A stretch of DNA of 64,000 nucleotides from Cyclobacteriaceae bacterium. GTDB taxonomy: Bacteria > Bacteroidota > Bacteroidia > Cytophagales > Cyclobacteriaceae. The notes under the pieces were generated by a model, which worked only from the letters and a program-made list of their open reading frames with translations, was not told where the DNA came from and ran no database searches. The stretch is from contig BPHC01000009.1 in assembly GCA_026003355.1 (NCBI GenBank), positions 37,000 to 100,999 on the forward strand, written 5' to 3'. A program made the position numbers and the translations under genes. Below, piece by piece: positions 38,031 to 46,441 of this stretch (the stretch's first letter is position 1; every line of letters starts with the position of its first letter).

Positions 38031-38153
38031 TATCCGGCTTTTTTTACTGCAATATTTTACTTCGGTCCAACAGCGTTTCCACTTTTTACGCCAGGTAAAA
38101 AGCTGGCCGCATGTGGGGCAGGTTTTTTCAGGCAGGTGGGCTTTTTTTGTCAT
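38031..38153 (-). CDS. DUF2256 zinc-ribbon peptide (as read, truncated)
   Basis: 40 residues, too short for the ORF track. MTKKAHLPEKTCPTCGQLFT followed by WRKKWKRCW and VKYCSKK is the DUF2256 signature, a short zinc-ribbon-like protein often found next to photolyase and cryptochrome genes. The normal family ending CSxKCRxN is absent: the frame stops at YCSKKAG right after an A6 run (plus 38040-38045). Adding one A would continue into SRISQNRRAL, closer to the family, so a deletion error is possible. The ATG overlaps the upstream photolyase stop by 4 bp. Function is unknown. Confidence 0.75.
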
Positions 38154-39487
38154 TCCAGTGTGCGGCCAAGTGCTTCGCTGTACACTTTAAGTGCGCGCTG
38201 GCGTGCAAAGTTATAGTCAACAATAGGTTTGGGGTATTGGGGTGTTTCATATTCGGGAACCCATTTTTTAATGTAAGTGCGTTGCGGGTCGAATTTCTCC
38301 ATTTGCAAACCGGGATTAAAAACTCTGAAGTACGGTGCGGCATCGCATCCGCTTCCGGCGGCCCACTGCCAGCCTCCGTTATTCGAGGCCAGGTCGAAGT
38401 CCAGCAGTTTTTTGGCAAAATAGGCCTCGCCCCAGCGCCAGTCTATTAACAGGTTTTTAGTGAGAAAACTGGCTGTAACCATACGTACCCTGTTGTGCAT
38501 GTATCCGGTGGCGTTCAGTTCGCGCATGCCGGCATCTACCAGCGGATATCCGGTACGGCCCTGGCACCATGCTTCAAATTCACCGGCATGGTTGCGCCAT
38601 TTTATCCGGTCGTATTCGGGTTTAAAGGCCCGACTCACTACGTGCGGGAAATGCCATAAAATCATCTGGTAAAAGTCGCGCCAGATGAGCTCGTTAAGCC
38701 ATTTTTCATTTTTTTTAAATGCTATACCGGCCAGTTGCCGGATGCTTACCGTGCCAAAGCGCAGGTGCACACTCAGGCGGGTGGTACCGGCGGTGCCGGG
38801 ATAGTCGCGGGTAAGGTGGTAGTTTTCAATGACTTTCAGCGGAATTTTCCTTTCAGGTAAAGGAATATGCGAGGTGCGAAAGCCAATTTCCTCAATCGCG
38901 GGAAAGGGCAGTGGGGGCGTTTGTTGCAAATGATGAAAATATTTTTCAGTGGGATAGGCCTTTAAATAAAACGCACGGCACAGAGCTTTCCACTTTTTGC
39001 TGTATGGTGTGTACACCGTATAAGGTTGTCCATCATCTTTCAATACCTCATTCTTTTCAAAAAGAACCTGATCTTTAAAAGTGCGAAAGGGTACGTTGGC
39101 AGCCTGCAATACGGTTCTTACCTCCTTATCGCGTCTGATGGCATAAGGTTCGTAATCGTGGTTGGTGTAAACGGCTGCAGGTTTTAGTTTTTTAAAAATT
39201 TCAACCGGATTGCCATGCAGTACCAGCAGCGAGCTGCCTTTTTCTTCCAGTTCCTGTTTTAAACGAATAAGCGTTTGATATATAAATGTTACACGGGAAT
39301 CTGCGGGGTCGTCCAGCTTGTTCAGTATTTCGGTATCAAAAATAAAAAGAGGCAACACCTGGCGGTGTTCGCGCAGTGCGTGGTACAGTGCGGCCTGGTC
39401 GGTAAGGCGCAAATCCCTGCGAAGCCAAACCAGCACCGTGTCGGGTGTTACTGCGTTAAGTGCCTGGTGATTTTGGTACAGGTTCAA
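38150..39487 (-). CDS. phrB: Class I deoxyribodipyrimidine (CPD) photolyase
   Basis: 445 residues, family-normal. The N-terminal antenna domain is TVLVWLRRDLRLTDQAAL. The FAD domain holds TRLSVHLRFGTVSIRQL, WLNELIWRDFYQMIL, GYPLVDAGMRELNATGYMHNRVRM and NNGGWQWAAGSGCDAAPYFRVFNP, which includes FAD and CPD-contact residues and the electron-transfer Trp. It repairs cyclobutane pyrimidine dimers in DNA with blue light. It follows idi after 14 bp and is overlapped by the DUF2256 gene. Confidence 0.95.
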   Translation of the reverse strand: MNLYQNHQALNAVTPDTVLVWLRRDLRLTDQAALYHALREHRQVLPLFIFDTEILNKLDDPADSRVTFIYQTLIRLKQELEEKGSSLLVLHGNPVEIFKKLKPAAVYTNHDYEPYAIRRDKEVRTVLQAANVPFRTFKDQVLFEKNEVLKDDGQPYTVYTPYSKKWKALCRAFYLKAYPTEKYFHHLQQTPPLPFPAIEEIGFRTSHIPLPERKIPLKVIENYHLTRDYPGTAGTTRLSVHLRFGTVSIRQLAGIAFKKNEKWLNELIWRDFYQMILWHFPHVVSRAFKPEYDRIKWRNHAGEFEAWCQGRTGYPLVDAGMRELNATGYMHNRVRMVTASFLTKNLLIDWRWGEAYFAKKLLDFDLASNNGGWQWAAGSGCDAAPYFRVFNPGLQMEKFDPQRTYIKKWVPEYETPQYPKPIVDYNFARQRALKVYSEALGRTLE

Positions 39488-39501
39488 ATTTTCAACAGGG
39501 T

Positions 39502-40023
39502 TTAAAGTCTGTCAAACAGGTAGTTAAATTCGGGGTGGGTTATCATGAGCCTGAGCCACGGGGTAAAGCGTTCAGGATTATGTATAACTTCGGCATACAT
39601 GCTGTTAAGTGAAACAAACCGCCAGGCGGCAACTTCGGCAGGGTTTGCCTCCGGAATGCCGTCAAACCTGCCGGTAAATACGTGGTCTACCTCATGTTCG
39701 GTAAGGTGGTTATCCAGGTTGGCTTTGTAGATAAATGAATAGACAAACCGGGGTTCAAGGTCTATGCCCATCTCTTCTTTCAATCTTCTTCGGGCGGCTT
39801 CGGCCGTGCTTTCGCACGGACGGGGGTGGCTGCAGCAGGTGTTGCTCCACAAACCGGCGCAGTGGTATTTATGCGGTGCGCGTTTCTGCAGCAGCAATTC
39901 TCCTTTTGAGTTTAAAATAACCACAGAAAAGGCGCGGTGCAAAAGGCCCTGGCGGTGGGCTTCCAGCTTTTCCATGGTGCCGGTTTGCCGGTCGTGCGGG
40001 TCAACCAGAATTACCTCTTCCAT
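39502..40023 (-). CDS. idi: Isopentenyl-diphosphate delta-isomerase, type I
   Basis: 173 residues from ATG 40023 (MEEVILVDPHDRQTG); the track adds a GTG codon. The Nudix-fold isomerase shows HRAFSVVILNSKGELLLQKRA, the catalytic Cys and His in WSNTCCSHPRP, RRLKEEMGID (Nudix Glu residues) and TEHEVDHVF (metal Glu pair). It interconverts IPP and DMAPP and should feed the carotenoid pathway. The ATG shares one base with the crtB stop (TGATG), strong coupling. Confidence 0.93.
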   Translation of the reverse strand: MEEVILVDPHDRQTGTMEKLEAHRQGLLHRAFSVVILNSKGELLLQKRAPHKYHCAGLWSNTCCSHPRPCESTAEAARRRLKEEMGIDLEPRFVYSFIYKANLDNHLTEHEVDHVFTGRFDGIPEANPAEVAAWRFVSLNSMYAEVIHNPERFTPWLRLMITHPEFNYLFDRL

Positions 40024-40859
40024 CACAACAGGTTGAACTGATGTTTAACATACGACCATGCCAGCAGGGCAGCTTTATGCCGGTTGCGTATGCGAATGCG
40101 TGTGGACATGATGATTTCGCACGGGGTGTTTTGAATTTTTTTAAACAGGGTTTTATAGTACACATAGGCTACGTAAACCCCGAAACGCGATGATCGGGGC
40201 AACATCTTAATGCCATGATAGGCTGCCTCAAAATCGGCATGGATGCTTTTTTCAATTTCCCTTTTGGAATTTTCATTTATCGCTGACAGGTCCACATCCG
40301 GAAAATAGCTTCGGCCCATGTGCAGGTAGTCGGCCTGTAGGTCGCGCAGAAAATTTACTTTTTGAAAAGCAGCTCCCAGTTTCATGGCAAATGGTTTAAG
40401 CTCATTGTACTTGTGGTCATCGCCATTTACAAAAACCCGCAGACACATAAGGCCCACTACTTCGGCTGAGCCCAGAATATATTCGTTAAAACTGTTGTGA
40501 TCATGGCGGCTGCGGTACAGGTCCATTTCCATGCTTCGCATAAACAGTTCAATGGAAGTCCGGTCGATTTTGTACTGATGAACTGCCTTTTGAAAACTGT
40601 TGAGAATAGGATTAAGGCTGATTCCTTCTTCAATTGCTTGCCATGTTTCTGATTTAAAGCGCTCCAGCAAGCCGGCTTTGTTGTAGTTGTGGAAAGAATC
40701 GACTATTTCATCGGCAAGACGAACAAAACCATAAATGGCATAGATGGGTTCGCGCAGCTTTTTGTTAAGGCACAGTATGCCCAGCGAAAAGGATGTGCTG
40801 TAGGCCCGGGTGGTAATACGGCTGCAGGCAACAGATACTTTGTCGAATAAATCTTTCAT
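40023..40859 (-). CDS. crtB: Phytoene synthase
   Basis: 278 residues from ATG 40859 (MKDLFDKVSVACSRITTRAYSTSFS). The two metal-binding Asp motifs are LADEIVDSF and NFLRDLQAD (DxxxD type); YCRxVAG-like VVGLMCLRVF lies between. It joins two GGPP molecules into phytoene. The GGPP synthase gene is not in the window. The 14-bp gap from crtI and the 1-base overlap with idi show one transcript. Confidence 0.93.
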   Translation of the reverse strand: MKDLFDKVSVACSRITTRAYSTSFSLGILCLNKKLREPIYAIYGFVRLADEIVDSFHNYNKAGLLERFKSETWQAIEEGISLNPILNSFQKAVHQYKIDRTSIELFMRSMEMDLYRSRHDHNSFNEYILGSAEVVGLMCLRVFVNGDDHKYNELKPFAMKLGAAFQKVNFLRDLQADYLHMGRSYFPDVDLSAINENSKREIEKSIHADFEAAYHGIKMLPRSSRFGVYVAYVYYKTLFKKIQNTPCEIIMSTRIRIRNRHKAALLAWSYVKHQFNLL

Positions 40860-40873
40860 AGGCAATACAGGTA

Positions 40874-42346
40874 TTAACAATTGTTTTTTACCAGTACATC
40901 GGCCACCACCTTACCGGATATGAGCGAAGGCGGAACGCCCGGGCCGGGAACGGTTAACTGGCCGGTATAGTACAGGTTGGGTATTTTTTTGTTTACTATT
41001 TTAGGTTTAAGGTTGGCGGTTTGCAACAATGTATTGGCCAGACCATAAGCGTTGCCCATGCAGGCATTGTAGTCGTTAATAAAATCGTTGTGGGCATAGC
41101 TTCGGCTGTACACAATGTGCGGGGCAATGCGCTGGCCGGTAAGCGTCTCCAGCCTGCCGATAATTTCCTGAAAATACTTTTCCCGGATTTCGGGCGTGTC
41201 GGTCAGGTTTGGGGCAACCGGTATAAGTATCATTACCGTTTCGCCCTCGGGCGGAGCAACTGTGCTATCGGTTTTGGAGGTACAGCTCAGGTAAAACTGG
41301 GGGCGCTCCGGCCAGCGTTTTTCGGTATATATGGCGCGGGCATGGCGTTCAAAATCTTCATCGAAGAACAGGGTGTGATGAAGCAGGCCCGAAAGCTTTT
41401 TGTTCAGGCCCAGATAAAAAATAAGACTGGAAGGAGCAAACGTGCGTTTCTGCCAGTATTTTTCGGAGTAATTGCGGTGCGAGGCAGGCAACAGCTTTTG
41501 TTCCACATGGTGGTAGTCGGCACCGGCCACAATAAAGTCGAACGGATGCCATTCACCGTTCACCACCAGTCCTTTGGCTTTTGTGCCGTTTAATGAAATT
41601 TGCTGCACGGGGGCATTGTATCTTATTTCCACACCCAGTTCGCGGGCCAGGTTAACAATGGCCTGTACCACGGTAAACATGCCTCCTTCAGGGTACCAGG
41701 TGCCCAGCGCCATGTCGGCATAGTTCATCAGGCTGTAAAGGGCAGGTGTTTTTTGCGGTGTGGCACCTAAAAATATTACCGGAAACTCAAGCAACTGAAT
41801 GAGCCTGGGATGATGGAAATATTTTCGCACGTGGGCCGACAATGAGGTGAACACCTGTAATCTCACAAGGCCGGAAAGTATTTCCCTGTCCAGCAGTTCG
41901 GCATACGAAAGGCCTGGCTTATACACCAGTTTTTTTATGCCGGCTTCGTACTTAAAGCGGGCTTCTTCCAGAAATTTTTTCAGTCTGGGCCCGCTGCCCG
42001 GTTCAAGGTTTTCAAACAGGGTTGTTAAAGGTTCAATGCCTGCGGGAATATCGAGGTAGTCGGCCCGGGCAAAGTAAATGCGGTAGGATGGATCCAGGCG
42101 ATGTAACTGATAGTAATCGGACGGATTTTTACCGAATGTGCGGAAGAACGACTCAAATACATCGGGCATCCAGTACCAGCTGGGGCCCATATCGAACGTA
42201 AAACCCTGTGCCTGAAACATGCGGGCTCTTCCGCCCGGTGTGCTGTTTTTTTCGAAAACCGTTACGGCATAGCCGGCCTTTGCCAGGTGGCATGCTGCCG
42301 AAAGACCGGCAAAACCCGAACCGATAACCGCAACCGTTTTACGCAT
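40874..42346 (-). CDS. crtI: Phytoene desaturase (lycopene-forming)
   Basis: 490 residues. The FAD-binding N-terminus VAVIGSGFAGLSAACHLAKAGYAVTVFEKN is the GxGxxG dinucleotide fold, followed by TPGGRARMFQAQGFTFDMGPSWYWMP. The C-terminal CrtI signature is YYTGQLTVPGPGVPPSLISGKVVAD. It performs the four desaturations from phytoene to lycopene. It lies 18 bp behind the sigma-factor gene and 14 bp before crtB. Confidence 0.95.
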   Translation of the reverse strand: MRKTVAVIGSGFAGLSAACHLAKAGYAVTVFEKNSTPGGRARMFQAQGFTFDMGPSWYWMPDVFESFFRTFGKNPSDYYQLHRLDPSYRIYFARADYLDIPAGIEPLTTLFENLEPGSGPRLKKFLEEARFKYEAGIKKLVYKPGLSYAELLDREILSGLVRLQVFTSLSAHVRKYFHHPRLIQLLEFPVIFLGATPQKTPALYSLMNYADMALGTWYPEGGMFTVVQAIVNLARELGVEIRYNAPVQQISLNGTKAKGLVVNGEWHPFDFIVAGADYHHVEQKLLPASHRNYSEKYWQKRTFAPSSLIFYLGLNKKLSGLLHHTLFFDEDFERHARAIYTEKRWPERPQFYLSCTSKTDSTVAPPEGETVMILIPVAPNLTDTPEIREKYFQEIIGRLETLTGQRIAPHIVYSRSYAHNDFINDYNACMGNAYGLANTLLQTANLKPKIVNKKIPNLYYTGQLTVPGPGVPPSLISGKVVADVLVKNNC

Positions 42347-42364
42347 ATAGAAGCATTAATTTAG

Positions 42365-42865
42365 TCAAAAACCTGCGAGTCGTTTTTGTATTTCTTTTCG
42401 CGCATGGAATATGCGGTTTTTTACCGTGCCAATCGGAATACCCAGGTGTTTGGCTATTTCCTGATACTTGTAACCTGATGTGTGCATCTTGAACGGTACG
42501 AGCAGCTCATCGCGAAGGCCGTTGATGTGCTGCCAGATGTCTTTGTACTCTAAAGCCGTGTCGGGTGAGTTAAAAGTATGTGTATCGGCTACGTTCAAAA
42601 AATGCAGATCGGCCGTTTTGTCCTGAAAGGTTCCGGAGCGCTGGTTCTTCCTGTAATTGTTGATAAACGTGTTGCGCATTATGGTAAACAGCCAGCCCTT
42701 CAGGTTTGTGCCGCTTCTGAATTTATCGCGGTAGGTAAGTGCTTTCAGGATAGTATCCTGAACCAGATCGTTCATTTCATCGCGGTCGGTGGTAAACCTG
42801 CGTGTAAACAGGCTTAATGTACTGCGCAGCCGGCTGATTTCGAGAGCAAATTCATGAGCTGACAT
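42365..42865 (-). CDS. ECF-type RNA polymerase sigma factor
   Basis: 166 residues from ATG 42865 (MSAHEFALEISRLRSTLS). The track start at 42904 would make the TTGTTTAA repeats coding, so I prefer the inner Met. Region 2 reads DEMNDLVQDTILKALTYRDKFRSGTNLKGWLFTIMRNTFINNYRK; region 4 reads YKYQEIAKHLGIPIGTVKNRIFHARKEIQKRL, a helix-turn-helix. It is an ECF sigma factor without an adjacent anti-sigma gene. Placed between the CarH-like regulator and crtI, it may transcribe the light-induced genes, as LitS-type sigma factors do in some actinobacteria; that comparison is inference. Confidence 0.9.
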   Translation of the reverse strand: MSAHEFALEISRLRSTLSLFTRRFTTDRDEMNDLVQDTILKALTYRDKFRSGTNLKGWLFTIMRNTFINNYRKNQRSGTFQDKTADLHFLNVADTHTFNSPDTALEYKDIWQHINGLRDELLVPFKMHTSGYKYQEIAKHLGIPIGTVKNRIFHARKEIQKRLAGF

Positions 42866-42870
42866 GGAAA

Positions 42871-42967
42871 TTTTGTTTAACTTTTGTTTAAAATCGTTAA
42901 ACAATTTTACGCAAATCTGCCTTAAATGATGGGTTTTTTGAGGTCTTGTTTAATGAATTTTGTTAAA
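42871..42967. promoter_or_regulatory. TTGTTTAA repeat cluster between carH-like and sigma genes, candidate operator
   Basis: Five near-identical boxes stand in this AT-rich stretch: TTGTTTAA at 42873, TTGTTTAA at 42884 (11 bp later), TTAAACAA at 42897 (inverted, making an 8-bp palindrome with a 5-bp spacer with the previous one), TTGTTTAA at 42946 and TTGTTAAA at 42960. A further GTTAAACA covers the carH stop codon. On the minus strand each contains TnnACA. CarH of Thermus is known to bind tandem 11-bp repeats, so these are good candidates for a light-sensitive operator of the operon. Confidence 0.5.
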
Positions 42968-43001
42968 TGCCGTGATTTTATGGCTTTTGGCGTGGACCGC
43001 G

Positions 43002-43889
43002 TTAAACAGCGTCTGCCGGCGGTAGTTGTTCGTCCAGTTCCAGGGCTCTGTAAATAATTTTTACATTTTTCGGAATGAGTACGGCTGCATTGCGCAGGTT
43101 ATGCCCGGCCGCGAAAACAGTGGCCCCGGCCATGTGCTCGGCCAGGGTGTTTAAAAACGGCTGAATTTGGGAAGCAGAAGGTGTGGAAATAAAATTGGTT
43201 AGCACATAACGGGGTTGGTGTGTGCGGTAAATGGTTAATACATCGTTAAACGGTACCGATTGCCCGAGGTAAAAGGTATAATAACCTTTGCGCCGCACCA
43301 GGTAATGAAAAAACAGCAGGCCAAATTCGTGCAACTCTCCTTCAGGCAGAAAAAGCAGGGCACCGGGTGCCATGCGTGGAGCCACCGGCAGCGCTGCTAT
43401 GGCGGTAATAAATTTTTGGCGGATAAGATTGGAGATGAAATGTTCATGCGCCGGAGTTATGGTGCCGGTTTGCCACATTACGCCTATTTTTTCCAGAAAG
43501 GGATAAACAACTTCGGCAATGGTGCGTGTAAAGCCGATTCTTTCTTCCAGCTGCGCGATAACCTCGTTGAACTTCCATTCATCGAGGTCAACCATGGCCA
43601 CCACCAGCTGGTCTATAAACAATTCGGCATCTGTTTTAAGCCGGCTTAATTCCGATATTCGCTCGCTGATTTCGGCATCTGACATGCGTGCGATGTGCGA
43701 TATTTTAAGACCGTGATGGTTGAGCAGCGAAATATTAATAATGCGTTTCAGGTCGTCATCGGTATATAGCCTTATATTGGTAGCCGTGCGCAGGGGCTCC
43801 ACAATGCGGTGCCGTTTTTCCCATATGCGGATGGTGTGGGCTTTGATGCCCGAAAGTTTTTCCAGTTCTTTAATGGAATATTGGCCCAT
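43002..43889 (-). CDS. CarH/LitR-like B12-binding MerR photoreceptor regulator
   Basis: 295 residues. MerR-type winged helix, residues 1-75 (YSIKELEKLSGIKAHTIRIWEKRH). The helical cap domain holds W139-x9-E149-H150 (MWQTGTITPAHEH), the light-sensing adenosylcobalamin signature of CarH. The Rossmann-like B12 domain shows E185LHEFG (E-x-H-x-x-G, lower-ligand His187). In the dark such proteins bind B12 and DNA as tetramers and repress; light breaks the Co-C bond and releases DNA. The residue after Trp is Gln140 where the Thermus protein has His. It heads the eleven-gene operon on this strand; the divergent helicase starts 17 bp away. Confidence 0.88.
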   Translation of the reverse strand: MGQYSIKELEKLSGIKAHTIRIWEKRHRIVEPLRTATNIRLYTDDDLKRIINISLLNHHGLKISHIARMSDAEISERISELSRLKTDAELFIDQLVVAMVDLDEWKFNEVIAQLEERIGFTRTIAEVVYPFLEKIGVMWQTGTITPAHEHFISNLIRQKFITAIAALPVAPRMAPGALLFLPEGELHEFGLLFFHYLVRRKGYYTFYLGQSVPFNDVLTIYRTHQPRYVLTNFISTPSASQIQPFLNTLAEHMAGATVFAAGHNLRNAAVLIPKNVKIIYRALELDEQLPPADAV

Positions 43890-43906
43890 GTCTGATAAAC
43901 AGCCTT

Positions 43907-46393
43907 ATGGCAGGTAATGTTTTAAGCTACCCAGGTAAAAATAAAGAAAAAGGCGGCAGCGAAAGCCCCCTTGAGCCAGCCATAAGGTGGTTTGAAGAAT
44001 GCGGTTGGAAGCCCTTTGATTTTCAACTCCGCGTGTGGCAGGCGTGGCTTGCCGGAAAAAGCGGCCTGCTGAATGCCCCCACCGGCAGCGGAAAAACCTA
44101 TGCCCTGCTTTTGCCCGCCATGCTTTACGACAGGCAGAAGCCTGATGAGGTTGCGGGTGTTAAGATGTTATGGATTACCCCGCTTCGCGCGCTGGCCCGC
44201 GAAATAGAAGCTTCGGCCCTGCGGGCTATACAGGGTATGGGTGTGAACTGGCAGGTGGGAGTGCGTACCGGCGATACCCCCGCGGGGGTGCGGCAGGCCC
44301 AGCGAACCTCACCACCGGGGCTGCTCATCATTACCCCGGAAAGTCTGCACCTGCTGCTCTCGCAAAAAGGTTACAGTACTTTGCTGGGCACCCTGCAGGG
44401 GGTAGTGGTTGACGAATGGCACGAGTTGCTGGGCAGCAAACGGGGTGTACAGGTTGAACTGGCTTTATCGCGCATAAAATCCATTGTTCCGCAGGTTCGC
44501 GTGTGGGGAATTTCTGCAACAATAGGTAACCTGAAACAGGCAGCCGGTATTTTGCTGGGCAAGGCACCGGGTTACCGGCATCTTATCGTTCGCGCTTCGG
44601 TTGAAAAGAAAATCGAAATTAAATCCGTATTTCCCGATACAGCCGAAACGTTGCCGTGGGCCGGACATCTGGGCATTAAACTGCTCGACAAGGTGGTTCA
44701 ACTCATAAAAGCCAGCAACAGCACGCTGGTGTTCACCAACACCCGGTCGTTTGCCGAAATTTGGTACCAAAAACTACTGGAGCGCGCGCCCGATCTGGCC
44801 GGCGCAATGGCCTTGCACCATGGTTCTGTAAGTGCTTCTGTACGGGAGTGGGTAGAGAACCAGTTGCACGCCGGCAAACTTAAGGCAGTGGTGTGCACCT
44901 CAAGCCTCGATCTTGGGGTGGACTTCCGGCCGGTGGAAACCGTAATCCAGGTGGGCAGCCCGAAGGGCGTGGCAAGGTTTATGCAGCGGGCCGGCCGCAG
45001 CGGTCATCAACCGGGAGCCACAAGCCGCATTTATTTCGTGCCTACCCATTCGTTGGAACTGGTTGAGGCCGCTGCCCTGCGGCAAGCCATTGACAGCGGC
45101 ACGATAGAAAACCGCCATCCCTATATCCGGTCGTTTGATGTGCTCATTCAGTACCTTGTAACCCTGGCTGTGTCGGATGGCTTTTATCCTGAACAAATAT
45201 TTTCTGAAATCAAACAAACGCACAGCTACTCATCCATTACACTCCAGGAGTGGAACTGGGTTCTGAACTTTATTACCGCAGGTGGCGATGCCCTTCAGGC
45301 TTATGATGAATACAGAAAGGTAACCATTCAGCCCGATGGCAAATATGTTGTGGAAAGCCGGCAAATGGCCCAACGCCATCGCCTTTCCATAGGTACCATT
45401 GCCTCCGACAGCCAACTGAACGTAAAATACCTTTCGGGAAAGCATTTGGGAACAATTGAAGAGTATTTCATATCGCGCCTTGAACCGGGCGATACATTCT
45501 GGTTTACCGGCAGGGTGCTGGAACTGGTGCGCATAAAAGATATGGAAGTAATCGTCCGGAAGAGCAGCCGCAAAAGCGGCATGGTACCTTCGTGGATGGG
45601 GGGCCGAATGCCGCTGTCTTCACAGCTGGGAGATCACATTCGTAAAAAACTAAACGAGGTGGCCCATGGCCAGGCAACCGACAAGGAGCTGCAGTTCCTT
45701 GAGCCCTTGTTTGAGCTGCAAAGGCGCCTGTCGCACCTGCCAAAAGCCAATGAGTTTTTAATTGAGCAGTTTACAACTGCCGAAGGGCACCATATTATTA
45801 TGTATCCGTTTGAAGGAAGGTTTGTTCACGAAGGCCTGGCGGCTTTGATAGCCTGGCGGCTTGCCAGATTAAAGCCCCTTACCTTTTCGCTGGCCATGAA
45901 CGATTATGGCTTTGAGTTGCTGAGCGACCAGCCCGTGCCGCTGGAGCAGGCCCTTGAAACCAACCTGTTTGAAACCGGTAACCTGTTGTACGATGTGCAG
46001 GCCAGCATAAACGCCGGTGAAATGGCCCGGAGAAAGTTCAGGGATATAGCTGCCATTGCCGGACTGATGTTCAAGGGCTACCCCGGCAAACCGGTACGCA
46101 GCCGCCATCTGCAGGCAACAGCAGGTTTGTTTTTTCAGGTGTTTCAGGAATACGAAGAACATAATCTGTTGTACCGACAGGCCTTTGAAGAAGTAATGGA
46201 CTTTCAGCTGGAGGAGCACCGCCTTCGCAAAGCCCTTGAGCGCATTAACCGGCAGAAAATAGTGCTAAAACATCCCGAAAAGCCTACACCCTTTGCCTTT
46301 CCGGTTATGGTCGATCGCTTGCGCGAAATGCTTACCACCGAGCAGCTTAATGACCGCATAAGGCGGATGACGGTTGACTATGCTTCTGCCTGA
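43907..46393 (+). CDS. Lhr-like DEXH helicase of the ligase-associated DNA damage response type
   Basis: 828 residues, the size of the ligase-associated DEXH helicase family. Motifs: I LNAPTGSGKT, Ia TPLRALAREI, II VVVDEWHELLG (DEWH where most have DExH), III GISATIGN, IV NTRSFAEIWYQ, V TSSLDLGVDF, VI QRAGRSGHQPG. An Lhr winged-helix and core domain follows (about 400-800). In many bacteria it is clustered with an ATP-dependent DNA ligase, an exonuclease and a phosphoesterase; none of these is nearby here. The start is 17 bp from the CarH-like gene, so the promoters overlap. Confidence 0.9.
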   Translation: MAGNVLSYPGKNKEKGGSESPLEPAIRWFEECGWKPFDFQLRVWQAWLAGKSGLLNAPTGSGKTYALLLPAMLYDRQKPDEVAGVKMLWITPLRALAREIEASALRAIQGMGVNWQVGVRTGDTPAGVRQAQRTSPPGLLIITPESLHLLLSQKGYSTLLGTLQGVVVDEWHELLGSKRGVQVELALSRIKSIVPQVRVWGISATIGNLKQAAGILLGKAPGYRHLIVRASVEKKIEIKSVFPDTAETLPWAGHLGIKLLDKVVQLIKASNSTLVFTNTRSFAEIWYQKLLERAPDLAGAMALHHGSVSASVREWVENQLHAGKLKAVVCTSSLDLGVDFRPVETVIQVGSPKGVARFMQRAGRSGHQPGATSRIYFVPTHSLELVEAAALRQAIDSGTIENRHPYIRSFDVLIQYLVTLAVSDGFYPEQIFSEIKQTHSYSSITLQEWNWVLNFITAGGDALQAYDEYRKVTIQPDGKYVVESRQMAQRHRLSIGTIASDSQLNVKYLSGKHLGTIEEYFISRLEPGDTFWFTGRVLELVRIKDMEVIVRKSSRKSGMVPSWMGGRMPLSSQLGDHIRKKLNEVAHGQATDKELQFLEPLFELQRRLSHLPKANEFLIEQFTTAEGHHIIMYPFEGRFVHEGLAALIAWRLARLKPLTFSLAMNDYGFELLSDQPVPLEQALETNLFETGNLLYDVQASINAGEMARRKFRDIAAIAGLMFKGYPGKPVRSRHLQATAGLFFQVFQEYEEHNLLYRQAFEEVMDFQLEEHRLRKALERINRQKIVLKHPEKPTPFAFPVMVDRLREMLTTEQLNDRIRRMTVDYASA

Positions 46394-46441
46394 TGGCAAA
46401 AAAGTTTAAAAAATATGAGTATAACACAATTCATCAACTTT

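Noticed and set aside
42866-42904. Longer sigma-factor start at 42904
   Set aside because: The extra 13 residues would be encoded by the TTGTTTAA repeats; the inner ATG gives a normal ECF N-terminus.
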